This document shows, in pieces, positions 17,069-27,273 of a DNA stretch of 64,000 nt. Source of the DNA: Bifidobacterium primatium (GTDB lineage: Bacteria > Actinomycetota > Actinomycetes > Actinomycetales > Bifidobacteriaceae); assembly GCF_002802875.1 (NCBI RefSeq), contig NZ_PEBI01000003.1, positions 62,001-126,000 on the forward strand. Direction: 5' to 3'. A model generated the notes under the pieces. That model was not told where the DNA came from and did no database searches. It worked only from the letters and a program-made list of their open reading frames with translations. Positions within the stretch are counted from its first letter, which is position 1. Every line of letters begins with the position of its first letter. A program made the translations under genes and the position numbers.

Positions 17069-17995
17069 TCATTGGTGCCGTTTTTTCAGCTCTCGGGCGG
17101 AAACGGTGACATTGAGCTGATGTGAGCGCAAACGTGCGGCAAGGGCGTTGCTCATGGCCACCGAGCGGTGCTGGCCGCCGGTGCATCCGATGGCGATGGT
17201 GACGAAATGCTTGTCCTCGCGAGAGTACCCGCGTATCGCCGTGAGAATCGCTGCGGTGTAGGAGTCGAGGAACTCCTTGGCTCCCTCGCTCGACAGCACG
17301 TAGTCGCTCACCGGCTTGTCGTTGCCGTTGAGCTCGCGCAGCTGCGGAACCCAGAACGGGTTGGGGAGGAATCGCACGTCGGCGACGAAATCGGCGTCGA
17401 GCGGGACGCCGTATTTGAATCCGAAGCTGAATATGTGCACGGCGACGGTCGTCGGCCCGGTGCCGAGCAACGCATCGTACAGCTTGGTGGACAGTTCATG
17501 GATGCTCAGCGATGAGGTGTCGATGACCACGTCCGCGCGTTCCTTGAGGTTCGCCAGAAGCGTGCGCTCCTCCTCGATGCCGTCGATGAGCCGTCGTCCG
17601 TGCTGCAGCGGGTGGGGCCGCCGGACGGACTCGTAGCGTTGGATGAGCACGTCGTCCGCCGCGTCAAGAAACAGGATGCGGTACTTGACGCCCAGATCGT
17701 CGAGATGGCTGAAGACCTGGGCGAGATCGTCGAAATACGCGCGGGAACGCACGTCGATGACGGCGGCGAGCTTATGCACCTTCGAGCCGGACGAGGTCAT
17801 CATATCGACAAGCGGCACCAGCAGGTTCGGGGGAAGGTTGTCGACCACATACCATCCCATGTCCTCGATGCTGTCCGCAGCACGCGAACGGCCCGCACCG
17901 GACATGCCGGTGATCAGCAGCACCTCGAATTCATCTGCCGGCTGGGGCTTCTCCTCTTCATTGCCGATGCCGGCGAGCGATGTTCCGGTCATCAC
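17069..17995 (-). CDS. rapZ: RNase adapter/nucleotide-binding protein RapZ
   Basis: A 308-residue P-loop protein of the RapZ/YvcJ family; in enterobacteria RapZ steers an RNase to a regulatory RNA that controls amino-sugar synthesis. The N-terminal P-loop is GMSGAGRS (about 30-37), with arginine at the usual lysine position, a variation I recall in actinobacterial members. The C-terminal domain has the conserved FSFGFKYGVP and AIGCTGGQHRSV motifs. GAGGAGGTGCTGTG precedes the ATG. Its first bases overlap the aroE stop (ATGA), so the two are translationally coupled. Confidence 0.92.
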   Translation of the reverse strand: MMTGTSLAGIGNEEEKPQPADEFEVLLITGMSGAGRSRAADSIEDMGWYVVDNLPPNLLVPLVDMMTSSGSKVHKLAAVIDVRSRAYFDDLAQVFSHLDDLGVKYRILFLDAADDVLIQRYESVRRPHPLQHGRRLIDGIEEERTLLANLKERADVVIDTSSLSIHELSTKLYDALLGTGPTTVAVHIFSFGFKYGVPLDADFVADVRFLPNPFWVPQLRELNGNDKPVSDYVLSSEGAKEFLDSYTAAILTAIRGYSREDKHFVTIAIGCTGGQHRSVAMSNALAARLRSHQLNVTVSARELKKRHQ

Positions 17996-18885
17996 AGCAC
18001 CTCCTCCAGAGCCGCCCTGATGGTGGAATCCAGATGGGGCGGCAGCTTATCGAAATCCGTGCCCGTCATGTAGGCGATCTGCGGTATGGCCTGATAGAGC
18101 AGCATCTCCTCACCGCCCACTGCGGCGGCTCCCAGCTGGCGCCAGACGCGAATCAGTTCGGACGGTCGTGGACTGTACACCACGTCGAGCAGGACCCCGG
18201 GAAGAGAGCCCTTCCGCAGTCGTTCGAGCTTCACGGCGGTGGAGTCGGCCGCGCGGGACGGCAGAGTGCTGATGACGATGCCGATGTTCGGCACGGCTTC
18301 GGGAATCTGCCCCATGGCAATGACATCCACACTCATTCCGAAGCTCTGGGCAAGCGGCGCCAGGGCATGGGCCTTCTCGGGGTGCCGGGCGGCGATGGTC
18401 ACATGCTGGATCTGCATGGTGGAAAGAGCGGCTATCGCCGACGTGGCCGTGGATCCGCTGCCGATGATCAGACCGTTGGAACGGACCTCATCGGGCACGG
18501 ATACGTGATGTCGCTTCATCGCGTTGGTCAGCGCGAGGTTGATTCCGGCGACGTCGGTGTTGTACAGACGGATGCGCGGGTTGGAGGCGCCCGCCGACCA
18601 GTCGAACACGGCCGTGTTGGCCACATCGAGCTTTTCCGCCCAGCGGTTGGCCGGCTCGCCCATGGGCATGATGGTCTTCTTCAACGGCATGGTGAGACTC
18701 AGACCGTGCCAGCTCGAATCAAGTTCGCCGACGAAATCGGCGAGCGACCGTTCGTCGATTTCGTGACTGTCGTAGAACCAGTCGTCCAGCCCCATGGCCT
18801 TGTATGCCGTGTTGTGAATCAACGGGGAAAGGGAATGGGAGATGGGCTTGCCCAATACGGCGGCGCGATGTCTGATCTCTGTCAC
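17992..18885 (-). CDS. aroE: Shikimate dehydrogenase
   Basis: Reduces 3-dehydroshikimate to shikimate with NADPH in aromatic amino-acid synthesis. The 297-residue product has the family's N-terminal AVLGKPISHSLSPLIHN with the shikimate-binding serines, a TMPLKKTI segment with the catalytic lysine, and a Rossmann domain with IIGSGSTATSA in place of the usual GxGGxx. A C-terminal GEEMLLYQ follows. The start is GTG with AAGGAG upstream. It sits between uvrC and rapZ, where many actinobacteria have no aroE, and overlaps rapZ by 4 bases. Confidence 0.88.
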   Translation of the reverse strand: MTEIRHRAAVLGKPISHSLSPLIHNTAYKAMGLDDWFYDSHEIDERSLADFVGELDSSWHGLSLTMPLKKTIMPMGEPANRWAEKLDVANTAVFDWSAGASNPRIRLYNTDVAGINLALTNAMKRHHVSVPDEVRSNGLIIGSGSTATSAIAALSTMQIQHVTIAARHPEKAHALAPLAQSFGMSVDVIAMGQIPEAVPNIGIVISTLPSRAADSTAVKLERLRKGSLPGVLLDVVYSPRPSELIRVWRQLGAAAVGGEEMLLYQAIPQIAYMTGTDFDKLPPHLDSTIRAALEEVL

Positions 18886-18961
18886 TGGTGTGCTCCTTGC
18901 TTCTCTGCTCTCATGCTAGCTCATGGACGTACCATCGCATATCGGGGTTCCATCTTCGCGC

Positions 18962-21301
18962 TTATAGGCCGCCCGCGCGTTCATCATGCAGCGAGTCGTA
19001 TATCGTCTGGGCCTTCTTCCGCCCGATGCCGGGAACCTCCATCAGCTCCTCGATTCCGGCTTCGCGCATGGCCTTGACCGATCCGAAGCGGGCGAGCAGC
19101 CTTTTCTGATAGGACAGCCCTATGCCGGGAATCGCGTCGAGGGCCGACCTCAGACCGCCTTTGCTACGTGTCTCGCGATGATAGGTGATGGCAAAACGGT
19201 GGGATTCGTCACGCACCCGCTGCAGCAGATACATGCCCTCGGACTGCCGCTTGAGAATGACGGGATAGTCGTCATCCGGCACCCAGACCTCCTCAAGCCG
19301 CTTCGCCAGCCCGCACAGAGCGACGTCGTCCACTCCGCAGTCGGCCATCGCTCGGGCGGCGGCTGCGACCTGCGGCTGGCCGCCGTCGACGACGATGAGA
19401 TTCGGCTTGTAGGCGAAATGCCGATGATTCGTGTTCTGCTGCACGATCTGCGAGGCATCCGTCATGCCGGCACCGGATTCCGCCGCGGCCTCGCCGGCCT
19501 TGCCGATGCGGCGTTCATTGTCGATGCTCTCCCCGGTGTCCCCCGCGATGTTGCCATGACGGAACCTGCGGGTCAGGGTCTCATACAGCGCCGTCGTGTC
19601 GTCCACCGCGCCCTTGCCGTCCTTTCCGCGGATGGCGAAACGTCGGTATTCGGATTTCTTGGCGATGCCGTCCTCGAACACCACCATCGACGCCACCTGG
19701 TAGATGCCGCCCACGGTATTGGAGATGTCGTAGCATTCGATGCGCAGCGGGGCCTGCTTGAGACCAAGCGCGCGGGCCACGTCGTTCATGGCCTCGGTAC
19801 GCATGCCGACATCCTTGATTCGGCTCATCTTGCTGCGTTGCAGCGACTGCCTGGCATTGGCCATGGCACGGTCCATGAGGTCCTTCTTCTCACCGCGCGA
19901 AACCATGCGAATGGTGACCGCGGACCCACGCACGCCCTTCAACCATTGCTCGAGTTCGGTTCGGCGCGCCGGCTCGACGGGGACGATGATCTCCCTCGGC
20001 ACCGGTGCGATGGGTGCCAGCAGATCGTCTCGGCCCGTCTGCTCCTGCCGGGCGTTACGTGACCTGGTCGCCTGGGCACGGGCCGTGACGTCTGTGGCCG
20101 TCACGCTCTGGGTCGAACCGATGGCGTTGCGACGCTCCGAAACCGTCACCGCAGACTCCATGTGCCCGGAGTCGATCGACGATGATGCGGCGTCCCGTTC
20201 CCCCATCACGTCCGAATACACCTGGGTGATGAGATCGGCCATCAGCTCGTCGTCGCTCACATCCTCCACACGTTCGACGCTCCAGCTCTTCTCGCCGCGG
20301 ATGGTTCCCGCCCGTACGAAGAACGCATGCACGCTCGCCTCCAGCTCGTCGGAATCGAAACCGAACACGTCGGCGTCCACGTCGGTGCCGAAGACCACGG
20401 CGTTCTGCTGCAGCACCGTGCCGAGCATGGCGATCTGGTCTCGGATGCGGGCCGCCTTCTCGAATTCGAGTTCGTCGCTCGCCGCTTTCATGTCGGAGGT
20501 GAGTTGCGCGATATATGATTTGCCGAGCCGTCCGGTCATCACCCCGACGAGCTGCTCGCACATCGTGCGATGCTCATCGGCGGAGATGCGCCCGATGCAC
20601 GGCGCCGAGCATTTGCCTATCGATGCGAGCAGGCAGGGGCGTCCGGTCAGCTGCGCCTTACGGAAGGCACTGGCGGTGCAGGTGCGCACGGGGAAGCTCT
20701 TCAACAGCCTGTCGAGCGACTGCCGCACGTCCCATACCTTCGCATATGGGCCGAAGTACCGGGTCCCGCGGTGCTTGCGGCTGCGGGTGATCCAGACGCG
20801 TGGATACTCCTCGCCGATGGACAGGGCGAGATAGGGGTAGGTCTTGTCATCACGAAACACCACGTTGAATCGTGGATCGAACTCCTTGATCCAGGTGTAT
20901 TCCAGTGTCAGCGCCTCCAACTCGGTGCCGACCACCGTCCACTCGAGGCTGCGGGCGGTGAGCACCATCGTCTGGGTGCGCGGATGCAGCTGATACAGCG
21001 GCTGGAAGTAGTTCGTAAGCCGGTTGCGCAGGTTCTTGGCCTTGCCTACGTAGATCACGCGTCCTTCGCCATCGCGCCACTTGTACACGCCTGGTTCGGC
21101 GGGGATGTCACCGGTCTTCGGACGGAACAGGTCGCGCGAGTCGCCGAGCAGGGGCGCCCCGTTGATGTTCGTCCGTCGTTTCCCGTCGGCCGGGTTCACC
21201 TCATCGACGGCTCGATTCCAGTGCGACTGCTCGCGGCGGATGTCGTCGGCGGCCTTCTGCCATACGTCGGACGAGTGCCGTTCCAGCATTCCCGAAGCCA
21301 T
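18962..21301 (-). CDS. uvrC: Excinuclease ABC subunit C
   Basis: The dual-incision nuclease of nucleotide excision repair. The 779-residue protein is longer than the usual 600-690. It has an N-terminal extension of about 70 residues, then the GIY-YIG domain (PGVYKWRDGEGRVIYVGKAK), a UVR motif (ELEFEKAARIRDQI), the RNase H-like endonuclease domain (IECYDISN and LIVVDGGQPQ), and C-terminal helix-hairpin-helix repeats (AIPGIGLSYQ, VPGIGRKKA). A low-complexity insert of roughly 70 residues rich in S, T and A lies between the UVR and nuclease parts. AGGAGGG precedes the ATG at 21301. It starts 8 bases after the uvrA stop. Confidence 0.94.
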   Translation of the reverse strand: MASGMLERHSSDVWQKAADDIRREQSHWNRAVDEVNPADGKRRTNINGAPLLGDSRDLFRPKTGDIPAEPGVYKWRDGEGRVIYVGKAKNLRNRLTNYFQPLYQLHPRTQTMVLTARSLEWTVVGTELEALTLEYTWIKEFDPRFNVVFRDDKTYPYLALSIGEEYPRVWITRSRKHRGTRYFGPYAKVWDVRQSLDRLLKSFPVRTCTASAFRKAQLTGRPCLLASIGKCSAPCIGRISADEHRTMCEQLVGVMTGRLGKSYIAQLTSDMKAASDELEFEKAARIRDQIAMLGTVLQQNAVVFGTDVDADVFGFDSDELEASVHAFFVRAGTIRGEKSWSVERVEDVSDDELMADLITQVYSDVMGERDAASSSIDSGHMESAVTVSERRNAIGSTQSVTATDVTARAQATRSRNARQEQTGRDDLLAPIAPVPREIIVPVEPARRTELEQWLKGVRGSAVTIRMVSRGEKKDLMDRAMANARQSLQRSKMSRIKDVGMRTEAMNDVARALGLKQAPLRIECYDISNTVGGIYQVASMVVFEDGIAKKSEYRRFAIRGKDGKGAVDDTTALYETLTRRFRHGNIAGDTGESIDNERRIGKAGEAAAESGAGMTDASQIVQQNTNHRHFAYKPNLIVVDGGQPQVAAAARAMADCGVDDVALCGLAKRLEEVWVPDDDYPVILKRQSEGMYLLQRVRDESHRFAITYHRETRSKGGLRSALDAIPGIGLSYQKRLLARFGSVKAMREAGIEELMEVPGIGRKKAQTIYDSLHDERAGGL

Positions 21302-21309
21302 GCGCCCTC

Positions 21310-24276
21310 CTATTTCAACATGGGCTTGAGGAATCGTCCGGTCCAGGATTCCTCGCATTCGGCGACCTGTTCCGGGGTGCCCTCGGCCACGATGGTGCCA
21401 CCGCCGTCACCGCCCTCGGGACCGAGGTCGATGATCCAATCGGCCGACTTGACCACGTCGAGGTTGTGTTCGATCACGATGACCGTGTTGCCCTTGTCGA
21501 CAAGACTCTGCAGCACGCCGAGCAGCTTGCGCACATCCTCGAAATGCAGACCGGTGGTGGGCTCGTCGAGGATGTACACGGTCTTGCCGTCGGAGCGCTT
21601 CTGCAGTTCGGTGGCAAGCTTCACACGCTGGGATTCGCCGCCGGAAAGCGTGGGCGCGGGCTGTCCGAGCCGAATGTAACCAAGTCCCACGTCCACGAGC
21701 GTGTTGAGATAACGGGCGATGGACGGATACGCATTGAAGAAGTCGGCGGCCTCCTCGATGGGCATGTTGAGCACGTCGGCCACGGTCTTGCCGTTGTACT
21801 TCACTTCAAGCGTCTCGCGGTTGTAGCGCTGGCCGTGGCAGACTTCGCAATCCACATACACGTCGGGCAGGAAGTTCATTTCGATTTTCAGCGTGCCGTC
21901 ACCGTGGCAGGCCTCGCAGCGACCGCCCTTCACGTTGAACGAGAAACGTCCCGGACCATAGCCGCGCACCTGGGCCTCCGGGGTCTTGGCGAACAGCTGT
22001 CGAATCTTGTCCCACACGCCGGTATAGGTGGCGGGGTTGGATCGCGGGGTGCGTCCGATGGGGTTCTGGTCCACATGGATGACCTTGCGCAGCTGGTCGA
22101 CGCCTTCCACGCGGGTATGCTTGCCCGGCACGATGCGGGCGCCGTTGAGCCTGTCGGCGAGCACCGGATAGAGGATGGTGTTCACCAGCGTGGACTTGCC
22201 GGAGCCGGAGACTCCGGTCACACAGGTGAACACGCCGAGCGGGAAATTCACCCTGAGGTTCTTGAGATTGTTCTCGCGGGCCCCCACCACGGTGAGCGCC
22301 TTCGTCCTGCGCACCTTGCGGCGGCGAGCGGGCACCTCGATGGCACGTCTGCCGGCGATGTAATCACCGGTGATGGACCGCTTCGCGTCGACGAGATGGT
22401 TCGCGGGGCCGGAGTATACGACCTCGCCACCATGCTCGCCAGCACCGGGACCGATGTCGACGAGCCAGTCGGCCTCCTCAATGGTCTCCTGATCGTGTTC
22501 GACAACGATCAGCGTATTGCCGAGATCGCGAAGATGATGCAGCGTCTCGATAAGACGCTCGTTGTCACGTTGGTGCAGGCCGATGGACGGCTCGTCGAGC
22601 ACGTACATGACGCCTACCAGCCCCGAACCAATCTGCGTGGCCAGACGAATGCGCTGGGCCTCGCCGCCGGAGAGGGTGGCCGCCGCGCGGGAGAGCGTCA
22701 GGTAGTCGAGACCGACGTCGTTGAGGAATCCCAGGCGCGCGCGAATCTCCTTGAGCACCTCGCCGGCGATCATGGCGGCCGAACCGGTGAGGCGCAGACC
22801 GTTCACCCATGCCAGCGCCTTGCGCACGGGCATGTCGCACACGTTGAAGATGGATTTGCCGCCCACTGTCACGGCCAGCACTTCGGGCTTGAGTCGCTTG
22901 CCGCCGCATTCCTGGCAGGGGACTTCGCGCATATACGATTCGTAGTACTGCTTCATCGAATCCGAGTCGGTTTCGTCATGGCGGCGCATGAGCGTGCGCA
23001 CCACGCCCTCGAAACCGGTGGAGTATTCGCGCAGGCGTCCCCAGCGGTTTCGGTACGAGACCCGCACCTTGAAGTCATGGCCGTACATGATGGACTGGCG
23101 CACATCCTCGGGCAGGTCCTTCCACGGGGTGTCCATGGAGAAGCCCATCTCGTCGGCGAGGCCTTCGAGCACGTGCCCGTAGTACTGCGACGTCGTCTTC
23201 GTGTTCGACCACGGCTCGATGACGCCTTCGGCGAGCGACTTCTCCGGATTGGAGATGACCAGCTCGGGATCGATTTCCAGTTTGAATCCCAGGCCGGTGC
23301 ATACCGGGCATGCGCCATACGGTGCGTTGAACGAGAACGTGCGGGGTTCGATCTCGTCAAGCTCCAGCTGATGGCCGTTCGGGCAGCTGCGCCTCTCCGA
23401 GAACGGCTGACGGCGTGCGGGATCCTTTTCGTCCATATCCACGAAATCGGCGACCACTACGCCGTTGGCGAGTTTCAACGCGGTTTCGACGGAATCGGTG
23501 AGACGCTGCCGGATGCCGTCCTTGATGACGAGACGGTCCACGACCACCTCGATGGTGTGCTTCTTCTGCTTGACGAGTTTGATGTCGTCGGAAAGCTGTG
23601 CCATCTTGCCGTCGATGAGTGCACGGGCGTAGCCGTCGGACCGCAATAGTTCCAGCATCTCCACGAATTCGCCCTTGCGGCCGCGCACCACGGGTGCAAG
23701 AATCTGGAATCGCGTCCGTTCCGGCCGGGCCATCAGCGTATCCACGATCTGCTGCGGCGTCTGCGCCGTGACCAGTTCGCCGCATTCGGGGCAATGGGGC
23801 ACGCCCGTTCTGGCGAACAGCAGTCGAAGGTAGTCGTACACCTCGGTGATGGTGCCGACCGTCGATCGCGGGTTGCGGTTCGTGGTCTTCTGGTCGATGG
23901 AGACGGCGGGACTCAGACCTTCGATGAAGTCGACGTCGGGCTTGTCCATCTGGCCGAGGAACTGCCGTGCGTAGGCGGACAGTGACTCCACATACCGACG
24001 CTGCCCCTCGGCGAACAGAGTGTCGAACGCCATCGACGACTTTCCCGATCCGGAAAGTCCGGTGAACACGACCATCCTATTGCGGGGGAAGGCGAGATCG
24101 ACGTTCTTGAGATTATGCTCGCGTGCGCCCTGCACCACGATCTTGCGATCGTTGGGAACGGCGGACAGGTCGGCGACCAATGTGCCGTCCTGTTCCCTGC
24201 CGTCGTGAAGCCACACGACGGAGCCGTCGTCGGTAACGCTGCTGGTTTCGCCTGCCATCGTCTCCCCTGTCTGCAT
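21310..24276 (-). CDS. uvrA: Excinuclease ABC subunit A
   Basis: The damage-sensing ATPase of nucleotide excision repair. The roughly 990-residue protein has two ABC ATPase cassettes with P-loops [12 protein letters not shown] and [12 protein letters not shown], and signatures LSGGEAQR and LSGGESQR. Zinc-finger cysteines are in CPECGE, CQECGG and CEVCHGQRY. Three in-frame ATGs compete (24330, 24276, 24258); those at 24276 and 24258 both have purine-rich sites, and 24276 is a reasoned guess. A perfect SOS box lies upstream, so damage induction through LexA is expected, carrying uvrC with it. Confidence 0.95.
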   Translation of the reverse strand: MQTGETMAGETSSVTDDGSVVWLHDGREQDGTLVADLSAVPNDRKIVVQGAREHNLKNVDLAFPRNRMVVFTGLSGSGKSSMAFDTLFAEGQRRYVESLSAYARQFLGQMDKPDVDFIEGLSPAVSIDQKTTNRNPRSTVGTITEVYDYLRLLFARTGVPHCPECGELVTAQTPQQIVDTLMARPERTRFQILAPVVRGRKGEFVEMLELLRSDGYARALIDGKMAQLSDDIKLVKQKKHTIEVVVDRLVIKDGIRQRLTDSVETALKLANGVVVADFVDMDEKDPARRQPFSERRSCPNGHQLELDEIEPRTFSFNAPYGACPVCTGLGFKLEIDPELVISNPEKSLAEGVIEPWSNTKTTSQYYGHVLEGLADEMGFSMDTPWKDLPEDVRQSIMYGHDFKVRVSYRNRWGRLREYSTGFEGVVRTLMRRHDETDSDSMKQYYESYMREVPCQECGGKRLKPEVLAVTVGGKSIFNVCDMPVRKALAWVNGLRLTGSAAMIAGEVLKEIRARLGFLNDVGLDYLTLSRAAATLSGGEAQRIRLATQIGSGLVGVMYVLDEPSIGLHQRDNERLIETLHHLRDLGNTLIVVEHDQETIEEADWLVDIGPGAGEHGGEVVYSGPANHLVDAKRSITGDYIAGRRAIEVPARRRKVRRTKALTVVGARENNLKNLRVNFPLGVFTCVTGVSGSGKSTLVNTILYPVLADRLNGARIVPGKHTRVEGVDQLRKVIHVDQNPIGRTPRSNPATYTGVWDKIRQLFAKTPEAQVRGYGPGRFSFNVKGGRCEACHGDGTLKIEMNFLPDVYVDCEVCHGQRYNRETLEVKYNGKTVADVLNMPIEEAADFFNAYPSIARYLNTLVDVGLGYIRLGQPAPTLSGGESQRVKLATELQKRSDGKTVYILDEPTTGLHFEDVRKLLGVLQSLVDKGNTVIVIEHNLDVVKSADWIIDLGPEGGDGGGTIVAEGTPEQVAECEESWTGRFLKPMLK

Positions 24277-24332
24277 CGTCCGCTCACCGCGTTTTTTACC
24301 GCATTCCAGAATACCCCATCGCAGCGGCATTT

Positions 24333-24348
24333 TCGAACAGCTGTTCGA
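24333..24348. promoter_or_regulatory. LexA-type SOS box upstream of uvrA
   Basis: TCGAACAGCTGTTCGA is a perfect 16-base palindrome matching the Gram-positive/actinobacterial LexA consensus CGAAC-N4-GTTCG. It lies 57 bases before the uvrA start and fits control of uvrA-uvrC by DNA damage. Confidence 0.88.
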
Positions 24349-24421
24349 TAAGGGTGAAAGCGTTTCTATTCCGACTTCATGCCGAATGGAAGACGAGTAG
24401 ATTAACTCTCCAAAAACACCC

Positions 24422-24482
24422 TTGACAGGATGTTTTTCTTCAAACTATCCTTACAAACCAGAAACGCAGAGTCGCGTTTCTG
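24422..24482 (+). promoter_or_regulatory. cstA promoter and 5' leader hairpin
   Basis: A consensus -35 TTGACA (24422-24427) and a -10 TATCCT (24446-24451) are separated by 18 bases. Downstream, CAGAAACGC and GCGTTTCTG (24459-24482, 6-base loop) form a perfect 9-bp hairpin. It ends directly at the ribosome site TAAGGAGAAGG and could limit or tune cstA translation. Confidence 0.65.
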
Positions 24483-24497
24483 TAAGGAGAAGGGGCC

Positions 24498-26903
24498 ATG
24501 TCAACAACAGTGGCTGAAAACAAGAAGATTCCTTCTTACACCGAGGAAGAGGAATCCCGCATCATCAGGAACAAGCAGGGTGTCCCCGTAGGTGTGGAGC
24601 CCGATTACAAATGGACGCCGAAGAAGGTCATCATATGGGTGATCATCACGGCTCTCGGCGTGCTTGCATGGACGATGATTGCCATCGTCCGAGGCGAGCA
24701 GGTCGACACCATTTGGTTCGTCATTGCGGCCGTGTGCACGTATGCGATCGCCTACCGCTTCTACGCGCTGTATATCCAGCAGAAGATCATGAAGCCCGAT
24801 GACCGCAACGCCACACCCGCCGAGCGCATCAACAACGGCAAGGACTTCGATCCCACCAACCGCGTGGTGCTCTACGGCCACCACTTCGCCGCCATCGCCG
24901 GCGCCGGCCCGCTGGTCGGACCGATCCTGGCAGCGCAGATGGGTTATCTGCCCGGCACCATCTGGATCATCGTGGGCGTGTGCCTCGCCGGCGCCGTACA
25001 GGATATGCTCGTCCTGTTCTTCTCGATGCGTCGTGGAGGCCGCTCCCTCGGCCAGATGGCCAAGGACGAGATCGGCAAGATCGGCGGTTCCGTCGCCACC
25101 ATCATCGTGTTCGTCATGCTGATGATCGTGCTCGCCGTGCTCGCCATGATCTGCGTGAACGCGCTGGCCGCATCCCCGTGGGGCGTGTTCTCCGTGGGCT
25201 GCACCATCCCGATCGCCATCTGCATGGGCCTGTGGCTGCGTTACGTACAGCCCGGCAAGATCACCGAGGTCTCCATCGTCGGCTTCGCCGTGCTGATCTT
25301 CGTCATCATCGCCGGCCGCTGGGTTTCCGAGTCCTCCTTCGGCCAGCAGTACCTGCACCTGTCCCCCACCGCATTGGTGTGGTGCATGGTCATCTACGGC
25401 TTCTTCGCCGCAATCCTGCCGGTCTGGCTGCTACTGACCCCTCGTGACTACCTTTCCACCTTCATGAAGGTCGGCACCATCTGCATCCTCGCCCTCGGCA
25501 TCATCATCGTGCGCCCGATCGTCGAGATGCCCGCCGTCACCGCTTTCGCCACCAATACGGACGGCCCGGTGTTCGCCGGCGCCATCTTCCCGTTCCTGTT
25601 CATCACCATCGCCTGCGGCGCCCTCTCCGGCATGCACGCCATGGTCTCCTCCGGCACCACGCCGAAGATGATCCAGAAGGAAAGCCAGGCCCGCATGATC
25701 GGCTACGCCGGCATGCTCATGGAGTCCTTCGTGGCCGTCATGGCCATCGTGGCCGCCATCTCCCTCAACCAGGGCATCTACTTCGGCATGAACACGTCCG
25801 AGGCCACCAGTGAGAAGCTCGCCGGCACGGCGGTCGTGCAGGTCGCCAAGGACAAGGAGGACATCATGGCCGCGGCCGTGAAGAACCTCGGCGTCACCGA
25901 CGTGCACGGCAACAAGATTCACGCCGAGTGGGATTCCTGGGATGCCAACGGCAACGACAAGGTCTACACCGACGCCGATGCATACCGTCAGCTCGCCAAG
26001 GACGTGGGCGAACCCTCCGTCGTCTCCCGTACCGGCGGTGCGCCTACGCTGGCGGTAGGCATGGCGCACATTCTGCACCAGATAGGCGGCGGACGAGCGA
26101 TGATGGGCTTCTGGTACCACTTCGCCATCATGTTCGAGGCCCTGTTCATCCTCTCCGCCGTTGATGCGGTGACGCGAGTCGCGCGATTCCAGCTGTCCGA
26201 TGCATTGGGCAACATCTGGCCCAAGTTCAAGGACCCGTCATGGCGCATCGGCGCATGGCTGTGCACCGGCGTCGTAGTCGCGGCATGGGGCTCTCTGCTG
26301 CTCATGGGCGTCACCGATCCTCGAGGCGGCATCCAGACGCTATATCCGCTATTCGGTATAGCCAACCAGCTGATAGCCGCCGTGGCACTGCTCGTGGTCA
26401 CCGTGATGGTGGTGCGCAAGGGCTTCGTCAAGTACGTGTGGATTCCTCTGATTCCGCTCGTGTTCGACACGGCCGTGACCTTCGTGGCATCGTGGCAGAA
26501 GATCTTCTCCACCGACCCCGCCGTCGGCTACTGGCAGCAGTGGCGTGACGCGAACGCGAAGCTCGCCACGCTGACCGACCCGGCCGAGATCGAGGTCGAG
26601 AAGGCCATCGTACGCAACACGTTCATCCAGGGCACGCTGTCGGCTGTGTTCCTCGTCACCGTGGCGTTCGTCATGGTGTGCGGCATCGTCCGCATCGTGC
26701 AGACCATCCGCACCAAGGACACCGCCACCAGCGAGGATCCGTTCGTCGAATCCAACTTCTTCGCCCCGGTGACGATGATTCCGTCCAAGCTCGACCGCAA
26801 GCTCGTCAAGGAGTACGCGATCGTCGGTGACCCGGAGCTCATCCCCGGTCTCAGCCGCGAACAGCGTGACGAGCTGGAGGGCAAGGTCAAGCAGCCGGCG
26901 TGA
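24498..26903 (+). CDS. cstA: CstA-family carbon starvation transporter
   Basis: An 801-residue polytopic membrane protein of the CstA/BtsT family; characterised members import pyruvate or peptides, often under carbon limitation. Many hydrophobic segments are visible, beginning near residue 50. Family landmarks are YGHHFAAIAGAGPLVGPILAAQ near 118 (quoted in part), PRDYLSTFMKVG near 315, and the CGALSGMHAMVSSGTTPK segment near 375. A hydrophilic insert of about 100 residues (near 430-510) precedes the last helices. TAAGGAGAAGG precedes the ATG. The small protein YbdD is encoded downstream, the usual partner for this family. Confidence 0.92.
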   Translation: MSTTVAENKKIPSYTEEEESRIIRNKQGVPVGVEPDYKWTPKKVIIWVIITALGVLAWTMIAIVRGEQVDTIWFVIAAVCTYAIAYRFYALYIQQKIMKPDDRNATPAERINNGKDFDPTNRVVLYGHHFAAIAGAGPLVGPILAAQMGYLPGTIWIIVGVCLAGAVQDMLVLFFSMRRGGRSLGQMAKDEIGKIGGSVATIIVFVMLMIVLAVLAMICVNALAASPWGVFSVGCTIPIAICMGLWLRYVQPGKITEVSIVGFAVLIFVIIAGRWVSESSFGQQYLHLSPTALVWCMVIYGFFAAILPVWLLLTPRDYLSTFMKVGTICILALGIIIVRPIVEMPAVTAFATNTDGPVFAGAIFPFLFITIACGALSGMHAMVSSGTTPKMIQKESQARMIGYAGMLMESFVAVMAIVAAISLNQGIYFGMNTSEATSEKLAGTAVVQVAKDKEDIMAAAVKNLGVTDVHGNKIHAEWDSWDANGNDKVYTDADAYRQLAKDVGEPSVVSRTGGAPTLAVGMAHILHQIGGGRAMMGFWYHFAIMFEALFILSAVDAVTRVARFQLSDALGNIWPKFKDPSWRIGAWLCTGVVVAAWGSLLLMGVTDPRGGIQTLYPLFGIANQLIAAVALLVVTVMVVRKGFVKYVWIPLIPLVFDTAVTFVASWQKIFSTDPAVGYWQQWRDANAKLATLTDPAEIEVEKAIVRNTFIQGTLSAVFLVTVAFVMVCGIVRIVQTIRTKDTATSEDPFVESNFFAPVTMIPSKLDRKLVKEYAIVGDPELIPGLSREQRDELEGKVKQPA

Positions 26904-26932
26904 TGAACGCCCGCCGTTAGGCCGATGACATG

Positions 26933-26978
26933 CATTATGGCCACCGAACCGGATTCCCTCCGTTCGGTGGCCATAATG
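26933..26978 (+). terminator. Strong hairpin between cstA and ybdD
   Basis: A perfect 17-bp stem (CATTATGGCCACCGAAC with its complement) and a 12-base loop in the 142-base gap. No T-run follows. It may be a terminator, leaving ybdD with its own promoter, or a processing/stability element that sets unequal expression. Confidence 0.75.
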
Positions 26979-27045
26979 GATTTCAGGGACGTTTTCATGA
27001 CGTTGTGATGACGGACCGGAGGGAACGGTCCAAGGAGATGCAGAA

Positions 27046-27249
27046 ATGAACGTGAATATGACGACCATCCGCGACACTTGGCATGAGTTCCGTGCGTTCT
27101 GGCGCGACCTGACCGGAGAGAATGCCTACGAGCGCTATGTGGAGCGTCATCGCCGCAACCATCCCGACCATGAGCCGATGAGCGAGCGCGAGTTCTGGCG
27201 TGCCCGCGACGACTTCAATGAGACGCATCAGTCGACCGGCTGCTGCTAG
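27046..27249 (+). CDS. ybdD: YbdD/YjiX family small protein
   Basis: A 67-residue protein of the YbdD/YjiX family (DUF466), encoded beside cstA-type transporters in many bacteria. It shows the family's FWRDLTGENAYERYVERHRR and HPDHEPMSEREFWR segments and ends in TGCC, close to the cysteine-rich tail of the family. AAGGAGATGCAGAA precedes the ATG. Its precise role is not established; it probably assists or modulates the CstA transporter. Confidence 0.88.
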   Translation: MNVNMTTIRDTWHEFRAFWRDLTGENAYERYVERHRRNHPDHEPMSEREFWRARDDFNETHQSTGCC

Positions 27250-27273
27250 GAGATTAGGTTCTTACGGTCCGGA

